NCBI RefSeq assembly: GCF_000166055.1
Contig: NC_014664.1
Location: forward strand, 2,387,501 to 2,451,500
Reading direction: 5' to 3'
Source of the DNA: Rhodomicrobium vannielii ATCC 17100
Lineage (GTDB): Bacteria > Pseudomonadota > Alphaproteobacteria > Rhizobiales > Rhodomicrobiaceae
DNA length: 64,000 nt
Positions within the stretch are counted from its first letter, which is position 1, and each line of letters begins with the position of its first letter. This document shows, piece by piece, positions 17,195 to 26,309 of the stretch. A model generated the notes under the pieces. The model saw nothing but the letters and a program-made list of their open reading frames with translations, searched no databases and was not told the origin of the DNA. The position numbers and the translations under genes are program-made.

Positions 17195-18284
17195 ATGCCG
17201 CGATGAACAGGCTCGCGCTCGCGGCTAAAGCCAGTGGGCGCAGACCCTTCGCCGCGAGCTTTCGGAAACTCGTTTCCAGCCCCATAGCGCCGAGCGCCAT
17301 GGTTAGCAGCACCATCGTCAGCGTGCCGAAACCGCTCCGCACTTCCGCCGGAATATCCACTACGCTGTTGAAGAGCGTGAGGGCAACGAAGCCAAGCACG
17401 AACCAGGGCATCGGCACGGAGGCGCGCGCGCCATCTTCAGCCGCCGAGGCGCGCCGCGACGCGACGAAACCTAGCGTCAGCACGAGCGGGGCCAACATCA
17501 TCACGCGGCTCAACTTGGCTATCGTTCCATATTCGCCCGCTTGCTGGCCGGACTGGAACGTAGCGGCGACAACTTGCGCGATCTCGTGGATCGACGCGCC
17601 CGCCCATAAGCCATAGCCCTGCGGACCAAGGCCCAGCATCGCCGGCAGCATGGGATAGACGAACATCGCGATGGAGCCGAACAGCGTCACGCAGGCGACC
17701 GCGTAGGCCACGTCTTCGTCATGCGCGTTCGTGACCGTGTTCGTGGCGATGACCGCCGACGCGCCACAGATCGATGTGCCCGCCGCAATCAGTTCGGCGA
17801 GCTTCCGCTCCACGCCGAGCATGCGGCCAAGCCATTTCGTGAAGACGAAGGTCGCGACGAGCGAAGCTGCTATGATCGCGACCCCTGCGCCGCCAACCGC
17901 AGCGACTTGCCCGACCGTGAGTTGAAGGCCGAGTAGCACGATGCCGATGCGCAGAAGCTTGCGCATGGAAAAAAGCACGCCTTCCCTTGCGCGCGATGGC
18001 GTGCCGAACAGATTGTGAAACGCCATACCGAGCACGATCGCGAGAATCAGCGGACTGAAGGTGGCGACGCCCGGGACTTCCCGCAGCGCGAAAGCCGCGC
18101 CCGTGATCGTCCCGACGAGGAACAACCCGGGCCAGATGCTTTGGCCGACACGATGCCGGAGCGCGCGGTGGAGGCGATGAAAGCGACGCCTTTTGCGTAA
18201 ATCGCCTTCATCGTGAAATACGGTTTCGATATTCGCCACGATTGACCCCCAAGGATTTCCTTGATGGTCGCCCGCGCAGAACAA
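17160..18284 (-). CDS. YeiH/UPF0324-family membrane exporter (putative sulfate exporter)
   Basis: Polytopic inner-membrane protein of the YeiH family, 374 residues, about ten membrane helices. Members are annotated as putative sulfate or sulfonate-product exporters. Family blocks seen are [30 protein letters not shown], the conserved [17 protein letters not shown] and [12 protein letters not shown]. The start at 18284 gives a cytosolic lead of about 45 residues that is longer than usual; a later start is possible. The gene follows a LysR regulator on the same strand, as is common for this family, and overlaps the end of ycjF by 35 bp. Confidence 0.85.
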   Translation of the reverse strand: MFCAGDHQGNPWGSIVANIETVFHDEGDLRKRRRFHRLHRALRHRVGQSIWPGLFLVGTITGAAFALREVPGVATFSPLILAIVLGMAFHNLFGTPSRAREGVLFSMRKLLRIGIVLLGLQLTVGQVAAVGGAGVAIIAASLVATFVFTKWLGRMLGVERKLAELIAAGTSICGASAVIATNTVTNAHDEDVAYAVACVTLFGSIAMFVYPMLPAMLGLGPQGYGLWAGASIHEIAQVVAATFQSGQQAGEYGTIAKLSRVMMLAPLVLTLGFVASRRASAAEDGARASVPMPWFVLGFVALTLFNSVVDIPAEVRSGFGTLTMVLLTMALGAMGLETSFRKLAAKGLRPLALAASASLFIAAFSLGLVLSLPV

Positions 18285-18351
18285 TCATTCCAACAAATAG
18301 TTTGGGTGGTTTTAATCTGGAAATGAGAACGATTGCGCGGCTAAGGACGTT

Positions 18352-19224
18352 TCACTCGACCAGATCGAGCAGCGCGCGCTCCGCCTGGCTGATGCTCCGT
18401 TCCTTATGCCGGGCGACGTAAAACGGGCGTTCCGGTAGCGGCAGAGACACCAGCGCGAGCGTCCCCGCGCTCACGAGCGGTTCCGCCACAAGGTCGGATA
18501 TCGCCGTCGCCCCCGCACCGGCACGGACCGCCGCACACACGGCTTCGTTCGATGGCAGTTCCATCGCAACTTTCAGGGAGGTTGGGTCCACGCCAAGCCC
18601 GCGCAGAGCATCCTCGAAAATCGCGCGCGTCCCGGAGCCCGGCTCACGCATCACCCACTGACCTTGCATCAGATCGTCAGTGGCCACGTCCCGACCGTTC
18701 CATTCGTGCAGGGGACTGACGACGAGCACCAGCCTGTCGCCCTTCACGGCGCGCAGCCGCAGAGCTGGATCGTCGATCTTGCCTTCCGCGAAACCGATAT
18801 CGGCAAACCCCTCGCGCACAGCCGCAGTCACCTGCTCCGTGTTGCCGATGGCAAGCTGGACCGAGACCCCCGGATACGCCGCGCGAAAGCGGTGGAGCAA
18901 CGGCGGCAACCAGTAATTCGCGATGGTCTGGCTCGCGAATAACGACAAGGTGCCCGCCATGCAGCCTGCAAGATCGTGCAGCACGCGCTCTGCTGCGGCG
19001 CTCCGCGCCAGCACCGCGCGCGCCTCGGAGAGGAAGAGGCGACCCGCATCCGTCAGTTCGATGCGCCGTCCGATGCGATGGAAAAGCCGGGTGTTGTAGC
19101 GGGCCTCCAGCGCCGCGATGGCCGCGCTCGCCGCCGACTGGGTGATGTGGATCGCCTCGGCCGCGCGCGTCATGTGCTCCCGCTCGGCCACGGCGACGAA
19201 AATGCGCAATTGCTCAAGAGTCAT
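18352..19224 (-). CDS. LysR-family regulator (YeiE/CbbR-like)
   Basis: Transcription factor with an N-terminal winged helix (MTLEQLRIFVAVAEREHMTRAAEAIHITQSAAS) and a C-terminal periplasmic-binding-like effector domain. The 290-residue length is standard. The ATG at 19224 begins exactly at the conserved LEQLRIF; the open frame to 19368 adds an Arg-rich segment that no LysR protein has. The block VMREPGSGTRAIFE and DIGFAEG resemble YeiE/CbbR-type regulators. It lies upstream of the YeiH-type exporter on the same strand with 67 nt between, so it likely controls that gene; effector unknown. Confidence 0.9.
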   Translation of the reverse strand: MTLEQLRIFVAVAEREHMTRAAEAIHITQSAASAAIAALEARYNTRLFHRIGRRIELTDAGRLFLSEARAVLARSAAAERVLHDLAGCMAGTLSLFASQTIANYWLPPLLHRFRAAYPGVSVQLAIGNTEQVTAAVREGFADIGFAEGKIDDPALRLRAVKGDRLVLVVSPLHEWNGRDVATDDLMQGQWVMREPGSGTRAIFEDALRGLGVDPTSLKVAMELPSNEAVCAAVRAGAGATAISDLVAEPLVSAGTLALVSLPLPERPFYVARHKERSISQAERALLDLVE

Positions 19225-19367
19225 TGCCGATGCCGCCGCCGCTTTCCGTTGCCCGGCTACTGTAGGGCGTTCCCGGGCACGGATACAACGGCAAGGGGGA
19301 ACGAGGCTGAACCTCGCCTGTTTACTCTCCAAAAATGCCGCTTTGCGGCTCTCAAGGAGAGATTTCA

Positions 19368-19895
19368 ATGAGACGTTTCCTGATCGCCGTTGCGGCCTTT
19401 CTTGTCGCCGCGGGTTTCACAGCGCCTTCCTTTGCGCAACTTTCGACGCCCAGGTTGTCTCCCGATGAAGCGTTCGTGCGCGATCTCAGTTCGGGCGGGC
19501 TTTTCGAAATTCAGGCGGCCTATATTGCCTTGCAGAAAACGGACAACGAGGATGTGAAGCAGTTCGCAAAAAAAATGGTCGAGGACCATGGTGCTGCCGA
19601 CGCCAAGCTCAAGGATACGCTGAGCAAGGCTAATATAAAAGCGCCGCAGGTCACGATCGACGAGCGGCGCATGCAGGAGCTTGACTATTTGAAGGTGGCC
19701 GATCGCGATTTCGACCGCCAGTATATTCAGCAGCAGCGCGAAGCGCATCGCGACACGGTGAAACTTCTGGAAAACTACATCCAGCGTGGCGGCAACGAGC
19801 AGTTAAAGCAGTTCGCGACCAATCTCCTGCCGACCATCAAGCAGCATCTTGAAATGGCCGACACTCTCAGACCCAAAGAATCTGCGCGCCGCTAG
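19368..19895 (+). CDS. DUF4142 periplasmic protein
   Basis: Exported protein of 175 residues. The signal peptide ends near SFA-Q (residues 1-23). The mature part is a four-helix bundle of the DUF4142 type, ferritin-like in shape. The family pattern F-x-x-x-x-SGG-FEIQAAYIAL, VKQFAKKMVEDHGAADAKL and REAHRDTVKLLENYIQRGGNEQLKQFA is clear. Function is unknown; members are often stress-induced. AAGGAGA lies before the ATG at 19368. A strong terminator follows, so the gene is monocistronic. Confidence 0.88.
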   Translation: MRRFLIAVAAFLVAAGFTAPSFAQLSTPRLSPDEAFVRDLSSGGLFEIQAAYIALQKTDNEDVKQFAKKMVEDHGAADAKLKDTLSKANIKAPQVTIDERRMQELDYLKVADRDFDRQYIQQQREAHRDTVKLLENYIQRGGNEQLKQFATNLLPTIKQHLEMADTLRPKESARR

Positions 19896-19979
19896 TGGTC
19901 GGTTCCATCCCGTAGCGCAAATGTTCTCCCGAACGTAGGCGGACCGAATACGCGGGAAAGCGGTCACGCCACGAACAGG

Positions 19980-20004
19980 AAAAAGCCGCGCCTCGCGGCT
20001 TTTT
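19980..20004 (+). terminator. Intrinsic terminator after the DUF4142 gene
   Basis: Perfect 11-bp stem AAAAAGCCGCG/CGCGGCTTTTT with a CCT loop; the T run is part of the stem. It lies 84 nt after the stop of the DUF4142 gene and should work on both strands. Confidence 0.85.
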
Positions 20005-20112
20005 CTATGCGCCGGAAGCCGTGCGTGCGATCAGTTGTTGAAAGCTGAAGCCGGATGTCTTGCCTTGGGAGGCGGGCATCGTGAGGGTAGCACTGACAAA
20101 GGGATTCGCGCC

Positions 20113-21456
20113 ATGACATCGCATCCATCCTATCGCCAATCGATTGAGGGCAGCCTCTCCACGAAGATCGGAGACGCGGGCCTGAGCCCGGACCGGCTCA
20201 CGCAGTGGCTGACGCTGCTGACGCCGCGCTTCAAGGCGCTTGAGGAAGCCGCGCAGACCGACAGTTTCGCGCATTTCCGCATTCTGAAGGACACCGCCGA
20301 CATCGAGGAAACCCGCGCGGCTTATGACAAGCTCGCGGCCGGTGCGGAAACCATCGTCATTCTCGGCACGGGCGGTTCGAGCCTTGGCGGGCAGGCGCTG
20401 GCGCAGGTCGGAGGCTGGGGCATTCCGGGCGACAACGGCAATGCGGCGGCCAAGTTGCCGGAGCTTCGCTTCTGCGACAACCTTGACTCGCGTTCCTTCA
20501 CGCGCGGCCTCGCAAGCCTCAACATTCCGAAGACGCGCTTCATCGCGATTTCGAAGTCCGGCACGACGGGCGAAACGCTGTCGCAGGTGCTGACCGCGTT
20601 CAAATTCATCGAGGATCAGGGCCACGGCGCGCTCATCCCGCAAATCTTCCTCGGCGTGACGGAGCCCAAAAAGCCCGGCGTTGCGAACGGCCTGCGCGAG
20701 TTGTTCTCCGCGCGCGGCATCCCGCTGCTTGCGCACCCGACCGACATTGGCGGGCGCTATTCGGTGTTTTCGGTCGTCGGCCTCCTGCCGGCGCTCGTGC
20801 GCGGTCTCGACGTGGCGGCTTTCCGCGCGGGCGCGCTCGACGTCGTGAAGCAGCTCTCCTCGGCCACCATGCCGGAGGATCACCCCGCCGCAGTCGGCGC
20901 AGCGCTTTCCATCGGCCTCGCGAAGGATCTCGGCGTCACGAACTCGGTGCTCATGCCGTATTCGGATCGGCTCGAACGCTTCAGCGCGTGGTATGTGCAG
21001 CTTTGGGCCGAAAGCCTCGGCAAGAACGGCGAGGGCACGACGCCCATCGGCACGCTCGGCCCGGTGGACCAGCACAGCCAGCTTCAGCTCTTTATGGACG
21101 GCCCGGCGACGCACCTCATGACGGTCGTTCGCGTGGCCGAGGCGGAAGACGCGGATCGCGGCCTTACGATCCCCGCCGAACTGGCCGCTGAGGCGGGTGC
21201 GCCGTATCTCGCAGGAAAGAGCATCGGCGATCTCGTCGCGGCGCAGCAGAAGGCCATCGTCGACGCGCTCACCAAGGCGAACCGCCCCGTGCGCACCATC
21301 GACGTGCCGAAGCTCGACGAGCGGGCGATTGGCGCGCTCATGATGCACTTCTTCATCGAGACGATCCTCGCGGGCGACCTCCTCGGCGTCGATCCGTTCG
21401 ATCAGCCCGCCGTGGAACTCGCGAAGATCCTCACGCGGCAATATCTCGCCGCCTGA
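20113..21456 (+). CDS. pgi: Glucose-6-phosphate isomerase
   Basis: Interconverts glucose-6-phosphate and fructose-6-phosphate in the cytoplasm. The 447-residue protein is of the shorter bacterial/archaeal-like PGI form. It shows the phosphate-binding ILGTGGSSLGGQA and SKSGTTGETLSQ loops (SIS fold), the HPTDIGGRYSVFS block with the catalytic Arg, and QLWAESLGKNGEGTTPIGTLGPVDQHSQLQL with the catalytic Glu and His. Start chosen at 20113, where the protein matches the family length; the upstream Met at 20035 adds unrelated residues. mutL follows 26 nt downstream and may be co-transcribed. Confidence 0.93.
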   Translation: MTSHPSYRQSIEGSLSTKIGDAGLSPDRLTQWLTLLTPRFKALEEAAQTDSFAHFRILKDTADIEETRAAYDKLAAGAETIVILGTGGSSLGGQALAQVGGWGIPGDNGNAAAKLPELRFCDNLDSRSFTRGLASLNIPKTRFIAISKSGTTGETLSQVLTAFKFIEDQGHGALIPQIFLGVTEPKKPGVANGLRELFSARGIPLLAHPTDIGGRYSVFSVVGLLPALVRGLDVAAFRAGALDVVKQLSSATMPEDHPAAVGAALSIGLAKDLGVTNSVLMPYSDRLERFSAWYVQLWAESLGKNGEGTTPIGTLGPVDQHSQLQLFMDGPATHLMTVVRVAEAEDADRGLTIPAELAAEAGAPYLAGKSIGDLVAAQQKAIVDALTKANRPVRTIDVPKLDERAIGALMMHFFIETILAGDLLGVDPFDQPAVELAKILTRQYLAA

Positions 21457-21482
21457 CGAACGCCGAAGCACGGGGACGAAGG

Positions 21483-23300
21483 GTGACGATCCGCGAACTG
21501 AGTCAGGTCGAAATCAATCGCATCGCCGCTGGCGAGGTGATTGAGCGGCCTGCCAGCGCGGTGAAGGAGCTTGTCGAAAACGCCATCGACGCGGGCGCGA
21601 CCGCCATCGAAGTCATCGCCGAGAGCGGCGGGCTGTCGTTGATCCGCGTCTCCGACGACGGCATCGGCATGGACGAGGCGGACCTCGCGCTGTGTGTCCG
21701 CCGCCACGCCACATCGAAGCTGCCGAGCGGCGACCTCATGGCTATCCGCACGCTCGGCTTTCGTGGCGAAGCGCTGCCGTCGCTCGGTTCGGTCGGCACG
21801 CTTTCCATCGTGACCCGCCCGCGCGCGCTTACACGCGGCCATGAAATCGAGGTGCGCGGCGGTGAAACATCGCCCGTGCGCCCCGCCGCTGCGCGCCCCG
21901 GCACATGCGTCGAGGTGCGCGACCTGTTCGCCGCGACGCCTGCGCGCCTCAAATTCATGAAGTCGGAACGCGCCGAGAATGCCGCCATCTCGGACGTGGT
22001 GAAGCGGCTCGCGCTGGCCTGCCCGCATGTCGGTTTTGCGCTGACGGTCGGCGAGCGCGCCTCGCTCCAACTCGCCCGCGCCGCCGATGGCGATGAAAAC
22101 GCCGTGCGCGCCCGCCTCGCCCGCATCATGGGCCGCGAGTTCGGCGAAGACGCCGAGCCGGTTCACCTCGAACGCGACGGGCTGGCGCTGACGGGTTACG
22201 CCGGGCGGCCGACGCTCAACCGGCCGGATGCGTCGCTGCAATATGTGTTCGTGAACGGTCGCCCCGTGAAAGACCGGCTGCTGTTTTCGGCCATTCGCGG
22301 CGCTTATGTCGATGTCGTCCCGCGCGGGCGCTTTCCGCTGGCGGTGCTGTTTCTCACCGTGCGCGTCGAGGATGTCGACGTAAACGTGCATCCGGCGAAG
22401 GCCGAGGTGCGGTTCCGCGAGGCGAGCCTTGTGCGCGCGCTCGTCGTCTCGGCGCTGCACGATGCGCTGCGGTGCGCGGGCGCGATGGCGGCGCGTCCAA
22501 CCGGCGCGCTGACGCCCGCTTCCGCTGCGGCGCCGGAACCGTTGCAATATCGAGCGCCGCTGCGGACCTGGCCACAAAGTCCGTACCGCTCGACATACCC
22601 GCAACCGATGACGGAACCCGGCGCTGGGTTCGAGGAAACGGCGCTTGCGTTCGACACGGAAGATGCGAGCCAGTCGTCAGCGAATGGAGCGACGCACGAA
22701 GCCCGCGATTCCGAAGATGCAAATTACGAGCGCCTCGGCATGGCGCGCGCACAGGTTCACAACACCTACATCCTCTCCGAGACGCCGGACGGCGTGATCC
22801 TCATCGACCAGCACGCCGCGCATGAGCGCATCGTCTATGAGAAGCTCAAGGCGGCCCTTCTCGGCGGGCGCATCGCGCGGCAATTGCTGCTCATTCCCGA
22901 GATCGTGGAAATGCCGGAAGACGACGCCGCGCTCGTGGCCGAGCATGCGGAGACGGTCGCCGGGAGCGGCCTCGCGCTCGAAAGTTTCGGCCCCGGCGCG
23001 ATCATCGTGCGCGAAGTGCCCGCGCTGCTAGGTCACTGCGATCTGCAGACCCTCGTCCGCGACCTTGCCCACGAACTGAAGGACAGCGCGAACACGGTCG
23101 AGGCGCGGCTTCACGCGATCTGCGCGACGATGGCGTGTCACGGAAGCGTCCGCGCGGGGCGCCCGATGCGGCTCGACGAGATGAACGCGCTGCTCCGCGA
23201 GATGGAAACCACGCCGAACGCCGCGCAGTGCAATCACGGGCGGCCGACCTATGTCGAGCTGTCGCGCGGCGATCTGGAACGGCTGTTCGAGCGGCGGTAG
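21483..23300 (+). CDS. mutL: DNA mismatch repair protein MutL (endonuclease type)
   Basis: Couples MutS mismatch recognition to strand incision. 605 residues with a GTG start (no better start nearby). The N-terminal GHKL ATPase has NRIAAGEVIERPASAVKELVENAIDAGA, DDGIGM and TLGFRGEALPS. The C-terminal dimerisation and nuclease domain carries DQHA-x2-E-x4-E as DQHAAHERIVYE (near residue 440), the zinc-linked ACHGSVRAG and the terminal CNHGRPTY. These show that this MutL nicks DNA itself, as expected where MutH is absent. The linker between domains (about residues 330-430) is variable and disordered. Confidence 0.96.
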   Translation: MTIRELSQVEINRIAAGEVIERPASAVKELVENAIDAGATAIEVIAESGGLSLIRVSDDGIGMDEADLALCVRRHATSKLPSGDLMAIRTLGFRGEALPSLGSVGTLSIVTRPRALTRGHEIEVRGGETSPVRPAAARPGTCVEVRDLFAATPARLKFMKSERAENAAISDVVKRLALACPHVGFALTVGERASLQLARAADGDENAVRARLARIMGREFGEDAEPVHLERDGLALTGYAGRPTLNRPDASLQYVFVNGRPVKDRLLFSAIRGAYVDVVPRGRFPLAVLFLTVRVEDVDVNVHPAKAEVRFREASLVRALVVSALHDALRCAGAMAARPTGALTPASAAAPEPLQYRAPLRTWPQSPYRSTYPQPMTEPGAGFEETALAFDTEDASQSSANGATHEARDSEDANYERLGMARAQVHNTYILSETPDGVILIDQHAAHERIVYEKLKAALLGGRIARQLLLIPEIVEMPEDDAALVAEHAETVAGSGLALESFGPGAIIVREVPALLGHCDLQTLVRDLAHELKDSANTVEARLHAICATMACHGSVRAGRPMRLDEMNALLREMETTPNAAQCNHGRPTYVELSRGDLERLFERR

Positions 23301-23311
23301 GCTGATTGCCG

Positions 23312-24298
23312 TTACGGCCTCAGGCAATCGGCGATGCTCGCGGCGTTCGCGCGCATCATGCCGAAATATTGCTCCGGCCCTGCTTCGATCCGCACGCCGA
23401 TTTCATCGAGAATGCCCCGGCGCGCGTGGGTGCCTTCCACCAGCATGTCGATCAGTCTCGGCGAAAATTGCGGCTCGGCGAAAATGCAAACCGCGCCCTT
23501 TTCGCGAATTGCATCGCGCAGGGCGGCGACGCTGCCCGCGCCGGGCGCGCGCTCGGGGCTCGGCGTCACGGTGCCGAGACTGTTCAGGCCATAGCGATGT
23601 TCGAGATATTGCGTCACATCATGGAAGACGACGAACGGTCGCGCCGATAAACCGGCTAGCGTCTTCCGCATTTCGGCATCGAGCGCCGAAAGCCTCGCCT
23701 CAAGCGCGGTGGCGTTTGCGTCGTAGCGCGCCGCGTTTGCCGGATCGACGGCGGAGAGTTGCCGCGCAATCTCGCGCACCAGCGCGGCGGCATTTACCGG
23801 ATCGAGCCAGAAATGCACGTCCGCCTCGTCGGGCGTCGGTGCCGCAGTCGATGACGCGCCATGCGAGGCTCTTGGCGCGAGAAGGTTCAGCCCGGACGCC
23901 CGGTCGAGATCAACGACCCGCGCCTTCTCGGGCAGCGATGCCAGCGCCTTGTCCAGGAACACCTCAAGGTGCGGCGAAACGCGGATGACGAGATCGGCAC
24001 CCGCAAGCGCTCGCGCGTCTGATGGCTTCAGAGCGTAGGAATGGGGCGAGGCCGCTCCGTCGAGGAGCAATTTAGGCTCGGCCACACCCGCCATTACGGC
24101 GGCGGCGAGCGAGTGCACGGGTTTGATGGTAGCCACAACGCTCGGCGCGGCGAGCGATGGCGTCGCCACCGCGAGCGCAGCGAAAAGCAAGGCGACGATC
24201 ACCAGCTCCGCAGCGAACGGGACGTATCGCCTCCAACGCCGGGTGATGTTCAAGGAATTGCGCGCCAACGCGCGGCGGCCCGGCAAGGAATTGATCAT
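23312..24298 (-). CDS. znuA: Zinc ABC transporter substrate-binding protein
   Basis: Periplasmic high-affinity zinc-binding protein, 328 residues. Cluster A-I family features are the KPVHSLAAAVM loop with the first His ligand, ADVHFWLDP with the second, VVFHDVTQYLEHRYGL with the third, and IFAEPQFSPRLI near the end. The usual His-rich loop between the first two ligands is very short here (RASHGASS). The N-terminal membrane segment starts about 25 residues after the Met at 24298, making an unusually long n-region (basic, Arg-rich). The partner genes znuB and znuC are not adjacent. A Zur-box-like palindrome lies 29 nt upstream of the start. Confidence 0.9.
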   Translation of the reverse strand: MINSLPGRRALARNSLNITRRWRRYVPFAAELVIVALLFAALAVATPSLAAPSVVATIKPVHSLAAAVMAGVAEPKLLLDGAASPHSYALKPSDARALAGADLVIRVSPHLEVFLDKALASLPEKARVVDLDRASGLNLLAPRASHGASSTAAPTPDEADVHFWLDPVNAAALVREIARQLSAVDPANAARYDANATALEARLSALDAEMRKTLAGLSARPFVVFHDVTQYLEHRYGLNSLGTVTPSPERAPGAGSVAALRDAIREKGAVCIFAEPQFSPRLIDMLVEGTHARRGILDEIGVRIEAGPEQYFGMMRANAASIADCLRP

Positions 24299-24326
24299 GA
24301 TTTCGTCCGCAACCGGAAACAAGGTG

Positions 24327-24347
24327 TGATGGTATATCGTTACATCA
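24327..24347. promoter_or_regulatory. Candidate Zur operator upstream of znuA
   Basis: 21-bp imperfect palindrome with perfect outer arms TGATG and CATCA around an AT-rich centre (GTATATCGTTA), placed 29 bp before the znuA start. Zur sites in alphaproteobacteria are AT-rich palindromes of this size in this place; assignment is inference from position and symmetry. Confidence 0.5.
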
Positions 24348-24401
24348 TGATTGAATGCGCCGGAAAATGATAGGGCCACCGAAGGCCCTATCTCCCGCAA
24401 A

Positions 24402-25337
24402 CTATTCGGCCGCCTCGGCCATGGCCCGGTGTTCGTCCGCAGGCTGACCGAGTGATGCCGCGAGAAATTCCGCAAAGAGCCGCACGGCCGGGCGCATCGA
24501 CTGCGCGCCGAGCGCTACGCAGGCTATTTCCGCTTTCGGCACAATGTCGCGAATGGGTTTCACGACGACCTTGCCGCCATCGTACGAGGTGCTGGACGAT
24601 GGCGTGGCGACATGAACCGAATATCCGTGCCCGCGCGCGACAAGCCCACGCATAACCTCGAACGTCGCAATGCGCTGGCGCACGATCGGCGACACGCCCA
24701 CGGCATCGAAAACTCGCATGATGTAGCCGGCGATGAGCTGATCGCCGAAGAAGATCATCGGATCGTCCTTCAGGTCGTGCAGGCTGACATCCGGCGCTTT
24801 CGCAAGCCGATGATCGGGTGGCAGGCAGACGACGAACGGCAGCTTCATCAAAACGGTGGTATCGAGGGTCGATGGCACGGCGTAATTGAAAGTGAAGCCG
24901 AGTTCGACGCGCCCGTTGACGACATCCGCGAGTAGCCGCTCCTGATCGCCCTCGGCAAGCCGAAGCTGGATGAGCGGATAGCGCTTCGAAAAGTCGGTCA
25001 TGATCGCGGGCATGTAGCACGCGGCCAGCGTCGGGAAGCAGCCGACAGTGACTTCGCCTCGCTCGGTATCGCCGAGCGATTCCGCGGATTTCGAGAATTC
25101 GTCGGCGTGCTTGAGGAGCAGGCGAGCTTCCGCGATGAGCTTTTGGCCCGCCGGGGTCAGCGTGACGCCTTTCGCGTGATGGCGCACGAAGATGGCGATG
25201 CCGAGCATCTGCTCCAGCTCCGCGATTGCGGCGGAAACGGACGGCTGGGACACCTGAAGCTTGCGTGCGGCTTCAGTGACGTTCCCGCTGTCGGCGGCGG
25301 CGGTGACATACCGCAAAAGTCTGAGTGAAATATTCAT
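24402..25337 (-). CDS. LysR-family transcription regulator
   Basis: 311 residues. Winged helix at the N terminus (LRLLRYVTAAADSGNVTEAARKLQVSQPSVSAAIAELE) and a type-2 periplasmic-binding effector domain. The effector part has VTVGCFPTLAACYMPAIM and FFGDQLIAGYIMRVFDAVGV. It lies upstream of znuA on the same strand with 103 nt between, but a zinc link is not implied since znuA has its own operator-like site. No divergent target gene is evident (csbD is on the same strand). Target and effector unknown. It could autoregulate. Confidence 0.85.
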   Translation of the reverse strand: MNISLRLLRYVTAAADSGNVTEAARKLQVSQPSVSAAIAELEQMLGIAIFVRHHAKGVTLTPAGQKLIAEARLLLKHADEFSKSAESLGDTERGEVTVGCFPTLAACYMPAIMTDFSKRYPLIQLRLAEGDQERLLADVVNGRVELGFTFNYAVPSTLDTTVLMKLPFVVCLPPDHRLAKAPDVSLHDLKDDPMIFFGDQLIAGYIMRVFDAVGVSPIVRQRIATFEVMRGLVARGHGYSVHVATPSSSTSYDGGKVVVKPIRDIVPKAEIACVALGAQSMRPAVRLFAEFLAASLGQPADEHRAMAEAAE

Positions 25338-25415
25338 ACGAAGGGATTAACCCAAACCACGCCTTATAGGCCACAAAAGAAAATTTAATATCCCGGGAAA
25401 TTTGCACACGAAGCC

Positions 25416-25443
25416 AAAACCCCCGCTTGTGGGCGGGGGTTTT
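25416..25443. terminator. Bidirectional terminator after csbD-like gene
   Basis: Perfect 11-bp stem AAAACCCCCGC/GCGGGGGTTTT with a 6-nt loop, 19 bp downstream of the CsbD-family stop on the minus strand. T runs occur on both strands. Confidence 0.85.
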
Positions 25444-25461
25444 ACAAGTAATGCGGGAAAT

Positions 25462-25635
25462 CTACTTACCGCGGATGCTGTCTTTCACGCCACCGAAAGT
25501 ATTTTGAACCTTGCCTTCGGTCTTGTCAGCCTTACCTTCCGCTTCCGTCTTCGTGTCTCCGGTGACTTTGCCAACCGTTTCCTTGACGGATCCCTTCGCC
25601 TGCTTGGCACTGCCCTCTACGCGGTCCTTATCCAT
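25462..25635 (-). CDS. CsbD-family stress protein, 57 aa
   Basis: Small hydrophilic protein of the CsbD family, induced in general stress in many bacteria; molecular role unclear. The protein begins MDKDRVEGSAKQAKGSVKE and continues with the family repeats of Gly-Lys-x-Thr/Asp, rich in Lys and Glu and lacking hydrophobic core residues. AAGGAG precedes the ATG (25635). It was found by reading the minus strand and is shorter than 60 codons. A strong terminator follows, so it is a single-gene unit. Confidence 0.88.
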   Translation of the reverse strand: MDKDRVEGSAKQAKGSVKETVGKVTGDTKTEAEGKADKTEGKVQNTFGGVKDSIRGK

Positions 25636-25756
25636 TTTGCACTCCTTTGACTATCTTCTGGGAGGAGAACCCTCCGGCAGGCAAAGAGTTCAATGGACGA
25701 ACGCGATGGGCGGCGCGAAACTCGGAATCCCCGTCGAGCAAATTCGGAATCGTCCC

Positions 25757-26284
25757 ATGCCCACACTTGCCCCGGAAAACAGCCTGCTCCTCGCCATCGA
25801 TTTTCAGCCGCGCCTGATGGCGGTGATCGAGGACGCCGCCACCGTCGTCGGCCACGCGAAGAAGTTGCGGGCGGCGGCATCCCTTCTCGGCGTGCCGACC
25901 CTCTTCACCGAGCAATATGCAAAGGGCCTCGGCACTACGGTGGAAGACCTGGCCCCAATGGAGGCGTTCCAGAAAATGACGTTCGACGCTTGCGGCACTC
26001 CCGGATTTCTCGACCGCCTGGGCGAAGGGAAAGACATCGTGGTGGCTGGCTGTGAAGCGCACATTTGCGTTTTGCAAACCGTGCTGAGCCTTCTCGACGC
26101 GGGCCGGCGCATCTTCGTTGTTCGCGATGCGATTGGATCGCGGCGCGCGGAGAGCAAGGAAACCGCCGTCCGTCGCATGGAGCGACACGGCGCGGAGATC
26201 GTCACGGTCGAGATGGTCGTTTTCGAATGGCTGCAGACGGCGGAAAACGCCCGTTTTCGCGAGGCGGCCGCGTTGATCAAGTGA
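25757..26284 (+). CDS. Isochorismatase-family cysteine hydrolase
   Basis: Cytoplasmic hydrolase of the isochorismatase superfamily, 175 residues, closest in look to YcaC-like proteins. The catalytic triad is visible as Asp in LLLAIDFQPRLM (near residue 15), Lys in FQKMTFDAC, and Cys in CEAHICVLQT, preceded by a VAGCEAH turn in place of the usual cis-peptide VVxG. The true substrate is unknown. The ATG at 25757 fits the family N terminus, although its ribosome binding site is weak; the open frame extends upstream to 25511. Convergent with manC, 25 nt apart. Confidence 0.85.
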   Translation: MPTLAPENSLLLAIDFQPRLMAVIEDAATVVGHAKKLRAAASLLGVPTLFTEQYAKGLGTTVEDLAPMEAFQKMTFDACGTPGFLDRLGEGKDIVVAGCEAHICVLQTVLSLLDAGRRIFVVRDAIGSRRAESKETAVRRMERHGAEIVTVEMVVFEWLQTAENARFREAAALIK

Positions 26285-26309
26285 CGGCTCGCGAATTGCG
26301 GTTTACGCC

